Shown: positions 33,234-41,294 of the stretch, one piece after another | How the letters are laid out: every line of letters begins with the position of its first letter | Numbering within the stretch: position 1 is the stretch's first letter | Source of the DNA: Marinihelvus sp942491555 | GTDB lineage: Bacteria; Pseudomonadota; Gammaproteobacteria; Xanthomonadales; SZUA-36 | Reading direction: 5' to 3' | NCBI GenBank assembly: GCA_942491555.1 | Contig: CALOBN010000005.1 | Location: 682,001 to 746,000, forward strand | DNA length: 64,000 nucleotides | Translations under genes and position numbers: made by a program | The notes under the pieces: generated by a model | Told to the model about the DNA's origin: nothing | What the model saw: the letters and a program-made list of their open reading frames with translations, nothing else | Database searches by the model: none

Positions 33234-34355
33234 ATGATGAAGTCTGTAGAAGGCTGGCTGCGCCAGTTACATGAGGAGCGGGGGTCCGATCTGTTTATCA
33301 CCGCTGATGCGCCACCCTGCGTCAAGGTTAATGGCAAGATTCGCGGACTGACCACGGAAGTGTTGCTCCCGGAAGAGGTTCACGAAATCATTCACGATAT
33401 TATGAATGAGCGTCAGCGTGAGGAGTATGAGACCACGCAGGAATGTCAGTTCGCCATTTCTCTGGACGGGGACGTGCGCTTTCGCGTCAGTGCATTTTAT
33501 CAACAGGGTCTGCCCGGCATCGTTTGCCGTCGCATCGAGACGACCATTCCGACGACCGAAGAGCTTGATCTACCCCCCATCCTGAATGATCTGTCGCTGG
33601 AAAAGCGCGGAATTATTTTGTTTGTAGGGGCGACCGGGACCGGTAAGTCAACCTCCCTGGCCGCGATGATGGGTTACCGCAACCGCAACATGAGCGGCCA
33701 TATCATCACCATCGAGGATCCGATCGAATACGTACACTTTCACGACAAAAGCCTGATCACGCAACGCGAAGTCGGGGTAGACACCGAATCGTTCGAAGTT
33801 GCCCTGCGCAATACGCTGCGCCAGGCACCCGATGTGATCATGATCGGTGAGGTACGAACCCGCGAGACCATGGAGCACGCCATTACGTTCTCCGAAACCG
33901 GACATCTCGTGCTGTGCACCCTGCATGCCAACAACGCCAACCAGGCCATCGACCGGATTCTGCATTTTTTCCCGGAAGAGATGCAGGAACAGGTGCTGCT
34001 GGATCTGTCTTTCAATATGAAAGCGATTTGCGCGCAACAGCTGGTGCCTTCAGTCGATGGCACGCGGCGCTGGGCCGCAATTGAGGTGCTGCTGGCCACA
34101 CCATTGGTCAAGGACACGCTTCGCAAGGGTGACATCGCAGAGCTCAAGAACATCATGAAACAGTCAGGTCACCATGGCATGGTCACGTTTGATCAGTGCC
34201 TCTACGGCTTGTATAAAGATGGCAAGATCAGTTACGACGATGCGCTGCGCTTTGCGGATTCGTCCAACGAAGTGCGCCTCGCGGTCAAGCTGTCGGAAGG
34301 TGGAGATGCGAACTCTCTGTCGGCCAATCTTTCCGATGTGGAGCTGATTGACTAG
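33234..34355 (+). CDS. pilU: PilT/PilU family type IV pilus ATPase PilU
   Basis: PilT-dependent accessory retraction ATPase. The 373-aa protein has GSDLFITADAPP at the N-terminus, Walker A GATGTGKST, TIEDPIEYVH, DVIMIGEVRTRETM and TGHLVLCTLHANN; PilU differs from PilT by these variant residues and by a longer C-terminal tail. The open frame extends back into pilT to 33150, but ATG 33234 preceded by aggga/aagg is the natural start (MMKSVEGWL). Cotranscription with pilT is likely. Confidence 0.95.
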   Translation: MMKSVEGWLRQLHEERGSDLFITADAPPCVKVNGKIRGLTTEVLLPEEVHEIIHDIMNERQREEYETTQECQFAISLDGDVRFRVSAFYQQGLPGIVCRRIETTIPTTEELDLPPILNDLSLEKRGIILFVGATGTGKSTSLAAMMGYRNRNMSGHIITIEDPIEYVHFHDKSLITQREVGVDTESFEVALRNTLRQAPDVIMIGEVRTRETMEHAITFSETGHLVLCTLHANNANQAIDRILHFFPEEMQEQVLLDLSFNMKAICAQQLVPSVDGTRRWAAIEVLLATPLVKDTLRKGDIAELKNIMKQSGHHGMVTFDQCLYGLYKDGKISYDDALRFADSSNEVRLAVKLSEGGDANSLSANLSDVELID

Positions 34356-34388
34356 GCAGAGGGGTTACCGGCAGATCAGACAACAGGT

Positions 34389-34443
34389 TTAACGGAAAAT
34401 GCGTTGCCGGTTAACTCTGGTTTAACGCGATCGTTCTTACAAT
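34389..34443 (+). promoter_or_regulatory. three in-phase TTAAC repeats and -10 box before the two-component system
   Basis: TTAAC occurs at 34389-34393, 34411-34415 and 34422-34426, that is, spaced 22 and 11 bp, all on one face of the helix. The last two form a PmrA/QseB-type box (direct repeats 11 bp apart) and are followed 11 bp later by a -10-like TACAAT (34438-34443), with no good -35, as expected for an activated promoter. The OmpR-type regulator encoded at 34598 is the obvious candidate ligand. Confidence 0.6.
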
Positions 34444-34449
34444 CTGAAT

Positions 34450-34556
34450 CAAGGGTCGCCCGTCACTCCGGCGACCACCGCGGTCGAAGCCGCAGGTATG
34501 GTAACCATAGGGCATAAAGGGCCCAAGCGCGGTGCAAATCAGCTTGGGCCTTTTTC
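34450..34556 (+). ncRNA. candidate structured small RNA or leader, about 107 nt
   Basis: Between the -10 box and the response regulator gene there is no open frame but four consecutive hairpins. H1 pairs ggtcgcc (34454-34460) with ggcgacc (34470-34476). H2 pairs gcgg with ccgc (34480-34493). H3 pairs tatgg with ccata (34497-34509). H4 is the terminator at 34520-34550. A free sRNA, an attenuated leader, or the 3' end of the pilTU message are all possible. It matches no RNA family that I recognise. Confidence 0.5.
34520..34555 (+). terminator. intrinsic terminator before the two-component system
   Basis: Stem ggcccaagc (34520-34528) with gcttgggcc (34542-34550), 13-base loop, followed by ttttt. 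It lies 165 bp after pilU and 43 bp before the response regulator gene, so it can end either the pilTU transcript or a short RNA starting near 34450. Confidence 0.8.
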
Positions 34557-34597
34557 TTTGTCCGGGTCTCATCTGACGACGGAAGGAAAATAATTCA

Positions 34598-35284
34598 ATG
34601 CACGTTCTGATTATTGAAGACAATCCGGACATTGCCGCTAACCTGGGCGACTTTCTCGAAGATCACGGACACACGGTGGATTTTGCCGGGGACGGGGTGA
34701 CCGGGCTGCACCTGGCGGTGGTCAATGACTTTGATGCGATCGTACTGGATCTTCAGCTGCCTGGAATGGATGGCCTGGATGTCTGCCGCAAGCTGCGCGG
34801 CGATGCCAATAAGGACACGCCGGTACTGATGCTCACCGCCCGTGACCGGCTTGAAGACAAGCTGGCAGGCTTTGAGATCGGCGCCGATGATTATCTCGTT
34901 AAACCCTTTGCGCTCCAGGAAGTGGAGGCCCGGCTCGATGTCTTGTCGCGCCGCGGGCGGCACAAATCCAGCCGGGTGTTGCAGGTGGGTGACCTGAAAT
35001 TCGATCAGGACACACTCACGGTCTATCGCGGGGGGCTTGAAATCGAGCTGAACCCCATCGGCCTCAAGCTGTTACGTTGCCTGATGGAGTCCTCGCCCAG
35101 CGTGGTGACCCGGGCTGAGCTGGAAAAAGAAGTCTGGGGCGAAGAAATGCCCGACAGCGACAGCCTTCGCGTGCATATCCACTCTCTGCGCGCCCAGCTG
35201 GACAAGCCATTCGGCAGTAAGATGATTCAGACCCGGCACGGTATCGGATATCGGCTGATGGAGTCCGATGCGGTTCCGACGTAG
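34598..35284 (+). CDS. OmpR/PmrA-type response regulator
   Basis: A 228-aa two-component regulator. The receiver domain has acidic residues at 7-8, the phospho-acceptor Asp51 in IVLDLQLPGMDG, the conserved Thr in MLTARD and Lys in YLVKPFAL. The C-terminal winged-helix DNA-binding domain spans about 125-225 with VHIHSLRAQLDKPF and the terminal RHGIGYRL. The stop lies 17 bp inside the histidine kinase gene. The upstream TTAAC repeats fit autoregulation. Signal and regulon unknown; PmrA/QseB similarity is inference from motif and box type. Confidence 0.93.
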   Translation: MHVLIIEDNPDIAANLGDFLEDHGHTVDFAGDGVTGLHLAVVNDFDAIVLDLQLPGMDGLDVCRKLRGDANKDTPVLMLTARDRLEDKLAGFEIGADDYLVKPFALQEVEARLDVLSRRGRHKSSRVLQVGDLKFDQDTLTVYRGGLEIELNPIGLKLLRCLMESSPSVVTRAELEKEVWGEEMPDSDSLRVHIHSLRAQLDKPFGSKMIQTRHGIGYRLMESDAVPT

Positions 35285-36554
35285 GCTCCGCAGCCGAATA
35301 ATTTTCTCATTTCTTTTGCTGGGCACTTTGCTCAGTGGCTTGCTTGCGGTCAGCGTGCTCTACCTTCAGGGCTACCTGGAGGATGAGCTGATTGGCTCGA
35401 CGCTCGAGCAGGAGCTTGACGATTACGTCAGCCAGCTACGCGAAGACCCTACCCTGGTCGAACCCTTCTACACACGCATTCAGGGCTATGTCACCCGGCC
35501 AGGTGATCCCAATCGCAGTGTGGCAGCGCCGGTGCGTGAGCTTGAGGCCGGTGTGCATGAAGTCCGCATAGCGGGTGTCGACTATAAGGCGGCGGTGCTG
35601 AAAGACGACGATCTCTGGGCGTTTCTGACCTATGACGTGTCTGAAAACCGGCGCCTGACACGACAGCTGGTGTTGTACCTCGTGGGCGTGGTTATTCTGT
35701 TTTCCCTGTTATCCCTGGCGATTGGTTTGTGGTCGTCAACCCGGGTCATGCGTCCGGTCACCGAATTGGCGAATCGTCTCGGCAAGGCAGAAATGATTTC
35801 ACCCAACCCCCGTCTGGCCGAAGGGTTTGCAGATGATGAGGTTGGCCAGCTGGCCACCGCTCTTGATTCCTACGCTCACCGGATGTATCAGCTGGTTGAG
35901 CGGGACAGGGAATTTAATGCCGACGTGAGTCATGAGTTGCGTACGCCGCTGGCAGTGATTTCCGGTGCCACTGAGCTGTTGCTTGCGCAGGAAGACTTGC
36001 CGGCCCGGACCCGCCAACGACTGTTGCGCATCGCTCGTGCCGCGCGCCAGTCAGCGGATATCACCAATGCGCTGTTGCATCTGGTCAGGGCCGAACGAGG
36101 TACCAACGAGGACTCGCAAGCCCATAGCGTTGCCACGATTTCGCAGGACATTATCGATCTGCACCGGCCATTGATGGAGAATCGACCGGTTGAATTACGC
36201 CTCCAGGAGCTGGATCGGGTCAGTGTCATCGCGCCCGAGTCGGTATTAGCGGTCACCATCGGTAACCTGGTCAGCAACGCTGTGCGATACACCCCGGAAG
36301 GTGAGGTTGTCGTTACCGTGGGGAACGGTCGTGTGATGGTAGAGGACACGGGGCCGGGTATTCCGGAACAAGAGCTGGCCCGGGTACTGGACCGGCATTA
36401 CCGCGGCGAAGGTGTGAAAGGTAAGGGCTCGGGGCTTGGTCTGGCCATCGTAAAACGGCTTTGTGATCTTTACGGCTGGCGGATTCACTTTGAGAACCGT
36501 TCCCGGGGCGGTTTGCGCGCCACCGTGGAGTTTTTCAGGGCCGGTTCAGACTAA
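35268..36554 (+). CDS. sensor histidine kinase
   Basis: Inner-membrane kinase partner of the preceding regulator, 428 aa. TM1 is at about 11-33, a periplasmic sensor of about 100 residues follows, TM2 is at about 133-155, then HAMP (about 158-210). The HisKA motif VSHELRTPL places the phospho-acceptor at His222. The ATPase domain has N-box NLVSNAVRYTPEG, G1 VEDTGPGIP and G2 KGSGLGLAIVKRL. It overlaps the regulator gene by 17 bp. The periplasmic domain is not acidic-rich enough to suggest a specific ligand. Confidence 0.93.
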   Translation: MRFRRRLRSRIIFSFLLLGTLLSGLLAVSVLYLQGYLEDELIGSTLEQELDDYVSQLREDPTLVEPFYTRIQGYVTRPGDPNRSVAAPVRELEAGVHEVRIAGVDYKAAVLKDDDLWAFLTYDVSENRRLTRQLVLYLVGVVILFSLLSLAIGLWSSTRVMRPVTELANRLGKAEMISPNPRLAEGFADDEVGQLATALDSYAHRMYQLVERDREFNADVSHELRTPLAVISGATELLLAQEDLPARTRQRLLRIARAARQSADITNALLHLVRAERGTNEDSQAHSVATISQDIIDLHRPLMENRPVELRLQELDRVSVIAPESVLAVTIGNLVSNAVRYTPEGEVVVTVGNGRVMVEDTGPGIPEQELARVLDRHYRGEGVKGKGSGLGLAIVKRLCDLYGWRIHFENRSRGGLRATVEFFRAGSD

Positions 36555-36623
36555 TCGAACGATCTAAGGATTACGGCTGAAAACGGCTAACTGTCGTGCT
36601 ATCGTGAGTCGCTTTGATGCTAG

Positions 36624-36977
36624 ATGAGGTTCAGCGTGATCGTAAACTGCCCACAGTGCAGAAAGCCTATCTCGAACAAAGTACCGGTTTGCCCGCATTG
36701 CTCTCTGGAGCGCGGTGAAATATCGGACGAGCAGATCTCCGAACTGCAGCGTCGCCGCCTTCGGGACCGCATTTACCGGCTAAAGATGGCCAACTATGCG
36801 GCGATAACGGTCTTGCTGACGGCTGCAGGCTGGTACTTCTACGAGACCGCCCAAATGAATGCGTCTCCTTCCTTCGGCCCGCTGATCCTGACCGGTATCG
36901 GGGCTGTGTTCTACGTGATTCTGAGGGGTTTGCTGTTCCAGTCCAAACGGCAGTTGAAGCAACTCAGGAGGCGTTGA
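36624..36977 (+). CDS. small zinc-ribbon membrane protein
   Basis: A 117-aa protein with an N-terminal zinc ribbon, Cys9-x2-Cys12 and Cys23-x2-Cys26, a charged Arg/Glu helix (about 35-55), and two hydrophobic segments (about 57-77 and 85-105). I do not recognise a named family. ATG 36624 is used; GTG 36636 (preceded by gagg at 6 nt) is an equally good start and would keep all four Cys. It converges with the next gene with only 2 bp between the stops. Confidence 0.65.
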   Translation: MRFSVIVNCPQCRKPISNKVPVCPHCSLERGEISDEQISELQRRRLRDRIYRLKMANYAAITVLLTAAGWYFYETAQMNASPSFGPLILTGIGAVFYVILRGLLFQSKRQLKQLRRR

Positions 36978-36979
36978 GC

Positions 36980-37504
36980 TTACTTGACCCGCACCACGCG
37001 GACGGTTTTGTTGTATCCCTCAATGTTCAGGTTCCAGGTATTCAGTATCCCCTTGTCGATGACGGCCACGGCTCCGGTCGTCTTGGGCATATAAAACGTC
37101 CCGGCTTCATCCTGTTTCCAGACCATACCGTTTTCCAGCTCAAAAACCGTTTTCCCGGTCCAGCCAGAGAATTCCCCCTTGATCGCAGACACAATGTCCT
37201 CATCGGAGATACCGCTGGCTGCCTGGTTTTCAAAGCCCCGGGCATCGGTGACGGCCCCAACGTTGCCGCCCATGCTGCCGCCGCTGGCATTTTCCAGAGT
37301 GGCTACCGAGTGAGCCCGCAACCAGTTATTCAGTGATTCGAGCTGTTCCGGAGTTAGTTTTTCCAGACCGGCAGCGGTGAACTCTTTGCCAGTCATGCGC
37401 TCCTCGATCGACGAGAAGCCTTGTTGTGCAACCGCAGTGGTGCTCAGGAGCACAGCGGCAGTCAGGGCAACTGTCTGGACGAGGTTCTGGGCAGTCTTTT
37501 TCAT
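36980..37504 (-). CDS. exported hypothetical protein
   Basis: A 174-aa secreted protein of unknown function. Start ATG 37504 (MKKTAQNLVQ) gives a clean signal peptide ending TTAVAQQ near residue 27; the open frame continues upstream without a signal. The mature part has an acidic helical segment with LTPEQLESLNNWLRAHS, then a beta-rich C-terminal half with GEFSGWTGKTVFELENGMVWKQ in pieces, ending in basic RVVRVK. The WxG...F.L.NG.W pattern resembles small periplasmic proteins found in Xanthomonadales and relatives, but I cannot name it. Confidence 0.75.
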   Translation of the reverse strand: MKKTAQNLVQTVALTAAVLLSTTAVAQQGFSSIEERMTGKEFTAAGLEKLTPEQLESLNNWLRAHSVATLENASGGSMGGNVGAVTDARGFENQAASGISDEDIVSAIKGEFSGWTGKTVFELENGMVWKQDEAGTFYMPKTTGAVAVIDKGILNTWNLNIEGYNKTVRVVRVK

Positions 37505-37753
37505 GGTCAGGTGAAACTCCGGGGTTCGAAGGCAAGGCGGAGATTGGTCAGAGCTGGTGATTATCTCATGTCCGGCTGTGCTGATGAAAGCTTGTTCCTG
37601 CTGCAAGCCGGCGCGTCTGACCCGGAGTGGGAGAAGCAAATGGGTTGGTATTGGATGTTGTTCTCAAGTGGGTCAATCACACTGCTGCCCGCTTTGCCTG
37701 CTACCCGGGCGAGCGGCAAATGGCCTCAAGCCATGTTGCCTGTGTACCCGGCC
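37505..37753. other. intergenic segment, nothing recognised
   Basis: This 249-bp gap separates two minus-strand genes. It contains only short open frames without a credible ribosome binding site or protein-like composition, and I see no clear hairpin terminator or named motif in it. Confidence 0.4.
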
Positions 37754-38878
37754 TCAGAGATCCTGCTTGTAGCGTACGTAAGGTATACGACCGTAGATCG
37801 ATTCGAGCGGATCGACGAGGTTGCCGTCAGTGACCGGTGAATCATCCGCACTAACGCCCAGCAAATTGCTTGCACCTACGCTAAGACTGGCATTCCAGGG
37901 CGCGCGCCAGCTGAAGTGCACGTCAAACGTGGCTTCGCTTTCCAGTTCGCTGCGGCCTATGAAATTCACCGGCGACCGATAGTAGCTGTCCAGTCCGCCG
38001 CTGAAAGCGCCACGGTTCCAGTCCAGGCTCAGCCGGGCCGTGTCATAAGGTTTCGCTATGGTCCAATTGGCCATGCCGGGGCCGGCATAGAACACGCCTT
38101 CCAGACCACTGTCCAGAACCCGGGTCAGTTGCAGGCCAAGGACCAGGTCGCCCGCCTGATCGGTTGAAATACCAACCTGGAACTCAACATCAATGCCGGT
38201 CCGCTCGGAATTGGCAAACCCGGGCACAGCGTTCAAGGAACCTGCCGGGTCAAGCAGCGCACTACCGGACAGAAAGTTCAGGCCAAGCGGGTCGAGCAGG
38301 GCACTGTTGCCTGCAGACAGGGCGCTGCTCTGAAAGCTGTTGGAACGGCTTCGCTCTTCCCGGAACAAATTCATGGAAGCGCTCAGGTTTTGCCCGCGCT
38401 GGTAGCTCGCACCAATGGCGACCGCGGCTGCGCTGGTCCGGTTGTCATCATCAATGAAGTAACAGTTCGCGGCCCGGTACGAAAGCGTGTCCAGCACGCC
38501 ATTCTCACAATGAATGCTGCCGAGTGACAGGAAGTTGCTGGACTCAGCCAGTGATACACCACCCGTGAGGTTGAGGCCGTCACCGACGCGGTAGTTCATG
38601 CTGGTGCCCAGAGAGCGTGCGGCACCAGCCTGGCCCGTTACAGACTCGCCCAACTGCTGCAGAGAAAATGGCTGATCCAGCTGTAACCGCAGAGGTGCCC
38701 GGACACCGTCACCCGGCGTAATCTTGCGATCAACGTTGTTGAGCGCGAAAGGAGAGAACAGCGGTGCCTCAGGAGTCGTGTTTGCAGACACCGGTCCGGC
38801 CGCTTCCGCGATTGATCCGGTGACGATCAGGCACAGTGAAACAGCAGCAGCATAAATGCCTGCAGCAGCCTTATTCAC
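37754..38878 (-). CDS. TonB-dependent-receptor-like outer membrane protein lacking a plug domain
   Basis: A 374-aa exported protein. GTG 38878, preceded by ggaagaac, gives a signal peptide ending IAEAAG near residue 27. The rest has alternating hydrophobic/polar beta-strands, a large internal loop with two LLDP repeats (about 190-220), and ends in YGRIPYVRYKQDL, resembling the last strands of a TonB-dependent receptor. TonB receptors are normally 650-1000 aa with an N-terminal plug, absent here: the signal leads straight into barrel-like sequence. Two Cys residues around 118 and 132 may form a disulphide. No TonB box seen. Confidence 0.6.
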   Translation of the reverse strand: MNKAAAGIYAAAVSLCLIVTGSIAEAAGPVSANTTPEAPLFSPFALNNVDRKITPGDGVRAPLRLQLDQPFSLQQLGESVTGQAGAARSLGTSMNYRVGDGLNLTGGVSLAESSNFLSLGSIHCENGVLDTLSYRAANCYFIDDDNRTSAAAVAIGASYQRGQNLSASMNLFREERSRSNSFQSSALSAGNSALLDPLGLNFLSGSALLDPAGSLNAVPGFANSERTGIDVEFQVGISTDQAGDLVLGLQLTRVLDSGLEGVFYAGPGMANWTIAKPYDTARLSLDWNRGAFSGGLDSYYRSPVNFIGRSELESEATFDVHFSWRAPWNASLSVGASNLLGVSADDSPVTDGNLVDPLESIYGRIPYVRYKQDL

Positions 38879-39116
38879 CGTTCTTCCAGTGTCCACGAAT
38901 TCAGCCTCTCCCGATGCTAAAAGGGGTGTCTGGTGTATGACGCACAAAACGTCCCCAAGTTCCCCTTAATGCTAGCAGATTTTGTTGTGAAATGCCGTGA
39001 ATCCGCGCTTTGTAAACCTGAATTAAAGCCGCTGTCAGCCGTTAAATTACGTGGTACTTGGCCGCAGGTCAGTTGCATGGGCTAGACTATGCCGCATTTC
39101 CAGCGAGGAGTTTCCT

Positions 39117-39548
39117 ATGCAAACCGTTTATCTGATTGGGGTAGATGGAAGTAACTGCTGTGGGCGGGCCGTGGATTACGTCAAGGAGCGCGCGACGGAG
39201 AACAATGGCAAAGTGCTCGTGGCGCACGTTATTGAGTGGTCGCCCTTCACATTCAGCACACCGGCAGAAAATGAAACACGCCACCTGCGCCGCGAGCAGG
39301 AGCTGGAGCGGGCGCGCGAACAGGTCGTGGGGCCGGTTGTCAAACAGCTTCAGGACGCTGGTGTAGATGCCGAAGGCCTCGTTGCACATGGTCACGTTGG
39401 TCAGACCCTGGTGCGCCTGGGGCGCAAGCACGAGGTGACCTGCCTGGTGATTGGCCGCAAGGGTGCTTCACGCCTTGCGCAATTATTTGGCAGCGTTGCC
39501 AACCAGGTGGTGCAGCTCGTTGACCGCCCGGTGATTGTTGTACCCTGA
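39117..39548 (+). CDS. universal stress protein UspA family
   Basis: A 143-aa single-domain Usp. The N-terminal strand VYLIGVDGS and the C-terminal nucleotide-binding motif VIGRKGASRLAQLFGSVANQVV (in family form G-2x-G-9x-G-S/T) are clear, ending RPVIVVP. ATG 39117 with gaggag upstream is chosen; the frame extends 22 codons further without family similarity. It precedes the AGCS symporter gene by 56 bp. Confidence 0.92.
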   Translation: MQTVYLIGVDGSNCCGRAVDYVKERATENNGKVLVAHVIEWSPFTFSTPAENETRHLRREQELERAREQVVGPVVKQLQDAGVDAEGLVAHGHVGQTLVRLGRKHEVTCLVIGRKGASRLAQLFGSVANQVVQLVDRPVIVVP

Positions 39549-39604
39549 ATTGTCTCGCCCTTGTCGAACGAAAAGGCAATAAAAATCAACAGAGAGCGAA
39601 AATC

Positions 39605-41146
39605 ATGCCCACAGTCCGAGAATACCGTTACCGCCTGACGGCGCTGTTACTGCTGCTCATGACCAGTGCACCGGCACTGGCGCAGGATTCCATCGACGCG
39701 AAGATCGACAACATGGTCCGGCCGGCCGCTGACTGGGTCTCCAGCATCATTTTCTGGTCTTTTCCGCTCGCAGGCCAACAGGTTCCCTTTGTACTGGTTT
39801 GGCTGATCGCTGCGGCGGCCGTGTTTACCCTGTACTTCCGGTTTATCAACATCCGCGGCCTCGGACAAGGCTTCAGACTGGTTCGGGGTGAATACGATGA
39901 TCCGGACGCGGCCGGCGAAGTATCCCACTTCCAGGCGCTGTCAACCGCGCTTTCCGGAACCGTTGGGCTGGGAAACATTGCCGGCGTGGCAATTGCGGTT
40001 TCAATTGGCGGACCTGGCGCGACCTTTTGGATGATCGTGGCCGGCTTTCTTGGCATGTCCTCGAAATTCACCGAGTGCACCTTGGGTGTGAAGTATCGAA
40101 ACGAGAATCCTGACGGTACGGTGTCCGGTGGGCCCATGTACTACCTGTCACGCGGCCTGGCTGAAAGGGGTCCGGGGTTTGCCAGGCTGGGTAAAGTGCT
40201 GGCAATACTCTTTGCCATATTTTGCGTCGGTGGTTCTTTCGGTGGCGGCAACATGTTTCAGGCCAATCAGAGCTTTTCCCAGTTACTGAATGTAACCGGC
40301 GGGGAAGCCAGCTGGCTTTATGGCAAGGGCTGGCTATTTGGCATCGTTGTCGCTGCGGCGGTTGGAATGGTCGTCATCGGGGGCATTCGGAGTATTGCCA
40401 GCGTCACCTCCAAGATCGTGCCTTTTATGGGAATTGTCTATGTGCTCGCCGGGCTGGTGATTATCTTCGCCAATCTGTCTGCAGTTCCGGCAGCGTTCCT
40501 TGCGATTTTCGAGGGCGCCTTCGCGCCGCAGGGGGTTGCCGGGGGTGTTATCGGGGTTCTGTTACAGGGCGTTCAGCGAGCGGCTTTCTCCAACGAGGCC
40601 GGGGTTGGTTCCGCCGCCATTGCCCACAGCGCCGTGCGCACCAACCGGCCCGTTACCGAGGGCCTGGTCGCGCTGTATGAACCGTTCGTGGACACCATCG
40701 TGGTGTGTACCATCACGGCACTGGTTATCATCATTACCGGTACCTGGGACCCGGGTGTGGACCCTTCAGCGGGCGTACAGCTGACCTCGGACGCTTTCGA
40801 ATCAGCAATCTCCTGGTTCCCATGGGTTCTTACCATTGCGGTGGTGCTGTTTGCCTTCTCGACCATGATTTCCTGGTCGTACTATGGACTTAAGTCCTGG
40901 ACGTACTTATTTGGTGAAAGCAAGGTTACCGATGCCACCTACAAGATTCTGTTCCTGATTTTTGTTGTCATCGGCTCGTCCATGCAATTGGGCGCAGTTA
41001 TTAATTTCTCCGATGCCATGATTTTTGCCATGGCCTTCCCGAACCTGCTCGGCTGTTACTTCCTGATGCCGGTGGTCAAACGGGAATTGAACGAATACTG
41101 GGCGGACCTCAAAGCAGGCCGTTTGCAGAAGGCGGCAGACCGGTAA
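39605..41146 (+). CDS. sodium:alanine symporter family (AGCS) transporter
   Basis: A 513-aa Na+-coupled amino acid importer with about 10-11 membrane helices. Family motifs include ALSGTVGLGNIAGVAIAV with GGPGATFWM, FTECTLGVKYR, GGPMYYL, and NEAGVGSAAIAHSA. An N-terminal cleavable-type hydrophobic segment (LTALLLLLMTSAPALAQ) precedes the core, which is usual in this subgroup. Substrate is probably alanine or glycine by family. Confidence 0.94.
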   Translation: MPTVREYRYRLTALLLLLMTSAPALAQDSIDAKIDNMVRPAADWVSSIIFWSFPLAGQQVPFVLVWLIAAAAVFTLYFRFINIRGLGQGFRLVRGEYDDPDAAGEVSHFQALSTALSGTVGLGNIAGVAIAVSIGGPGATFWMIVAGFLGMSSKFTECTLGVKYRNENPDGTVSGGPMYYLSRGLAERGPGFARLGKVLAILFAIFCVGGSFGGGNMFQANQSFSQLLNVTGGEASWLYGKGWLFGIVVAAAVGMVVIGGIRSIASVTSKIVPFMGIVYVLAGLVIIFANLSAVPAAFLAIFEGAFAPQGVAGGVIGVLLQGVQRAAFSNEAGVGSAAIAHSAVRTNRPVTEGLVALYEPFVDTIVVCTITALVIIITGTWDPGVDPSAGVQLTSDAFESAISWFPWVLTIAVVLFAFSTMISWSYYGLKSWTYLFGESKVTDATYKILFLIFVVIGSSMQLGAVINFSDAMIFAMAFPNLLGCYFLMPVVKRELNEYWADLKAGRLQKAADR

Positions 41147-41294
41147 ATGGAAATCAGGACCACAAACGTCGCGGTTCACGAGGGTGAACCGGGGCGGGTT
41201 GGCAGGCAGGGCGATTTGGCCTTGCCCCCGCACCATCCAACGCGAGAAAATTAAGGTCCGACCTGGCCCGCAACTTTCAACCTCAGAGATCCTC
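41147..41294 (+). other. tkt leader with two stable hairpins
   Basis: Between the symporter stop and tkt lie a 7-bp hairpin ggttcac/gtgaacc (41173-41190) and an 8-bp hairpin ggcagggc/gccttgcc with one G-U pair (41205-41226). No T-run follows either. They may form the end of the symporter message or structure the tkt leader. Confidence 0.4.

Noticed and set aside
37517..37540. ggttcgaa sequence resembling a tRNA T-loop
   Set aside because: No cloverleaf arms can be drawn around it.
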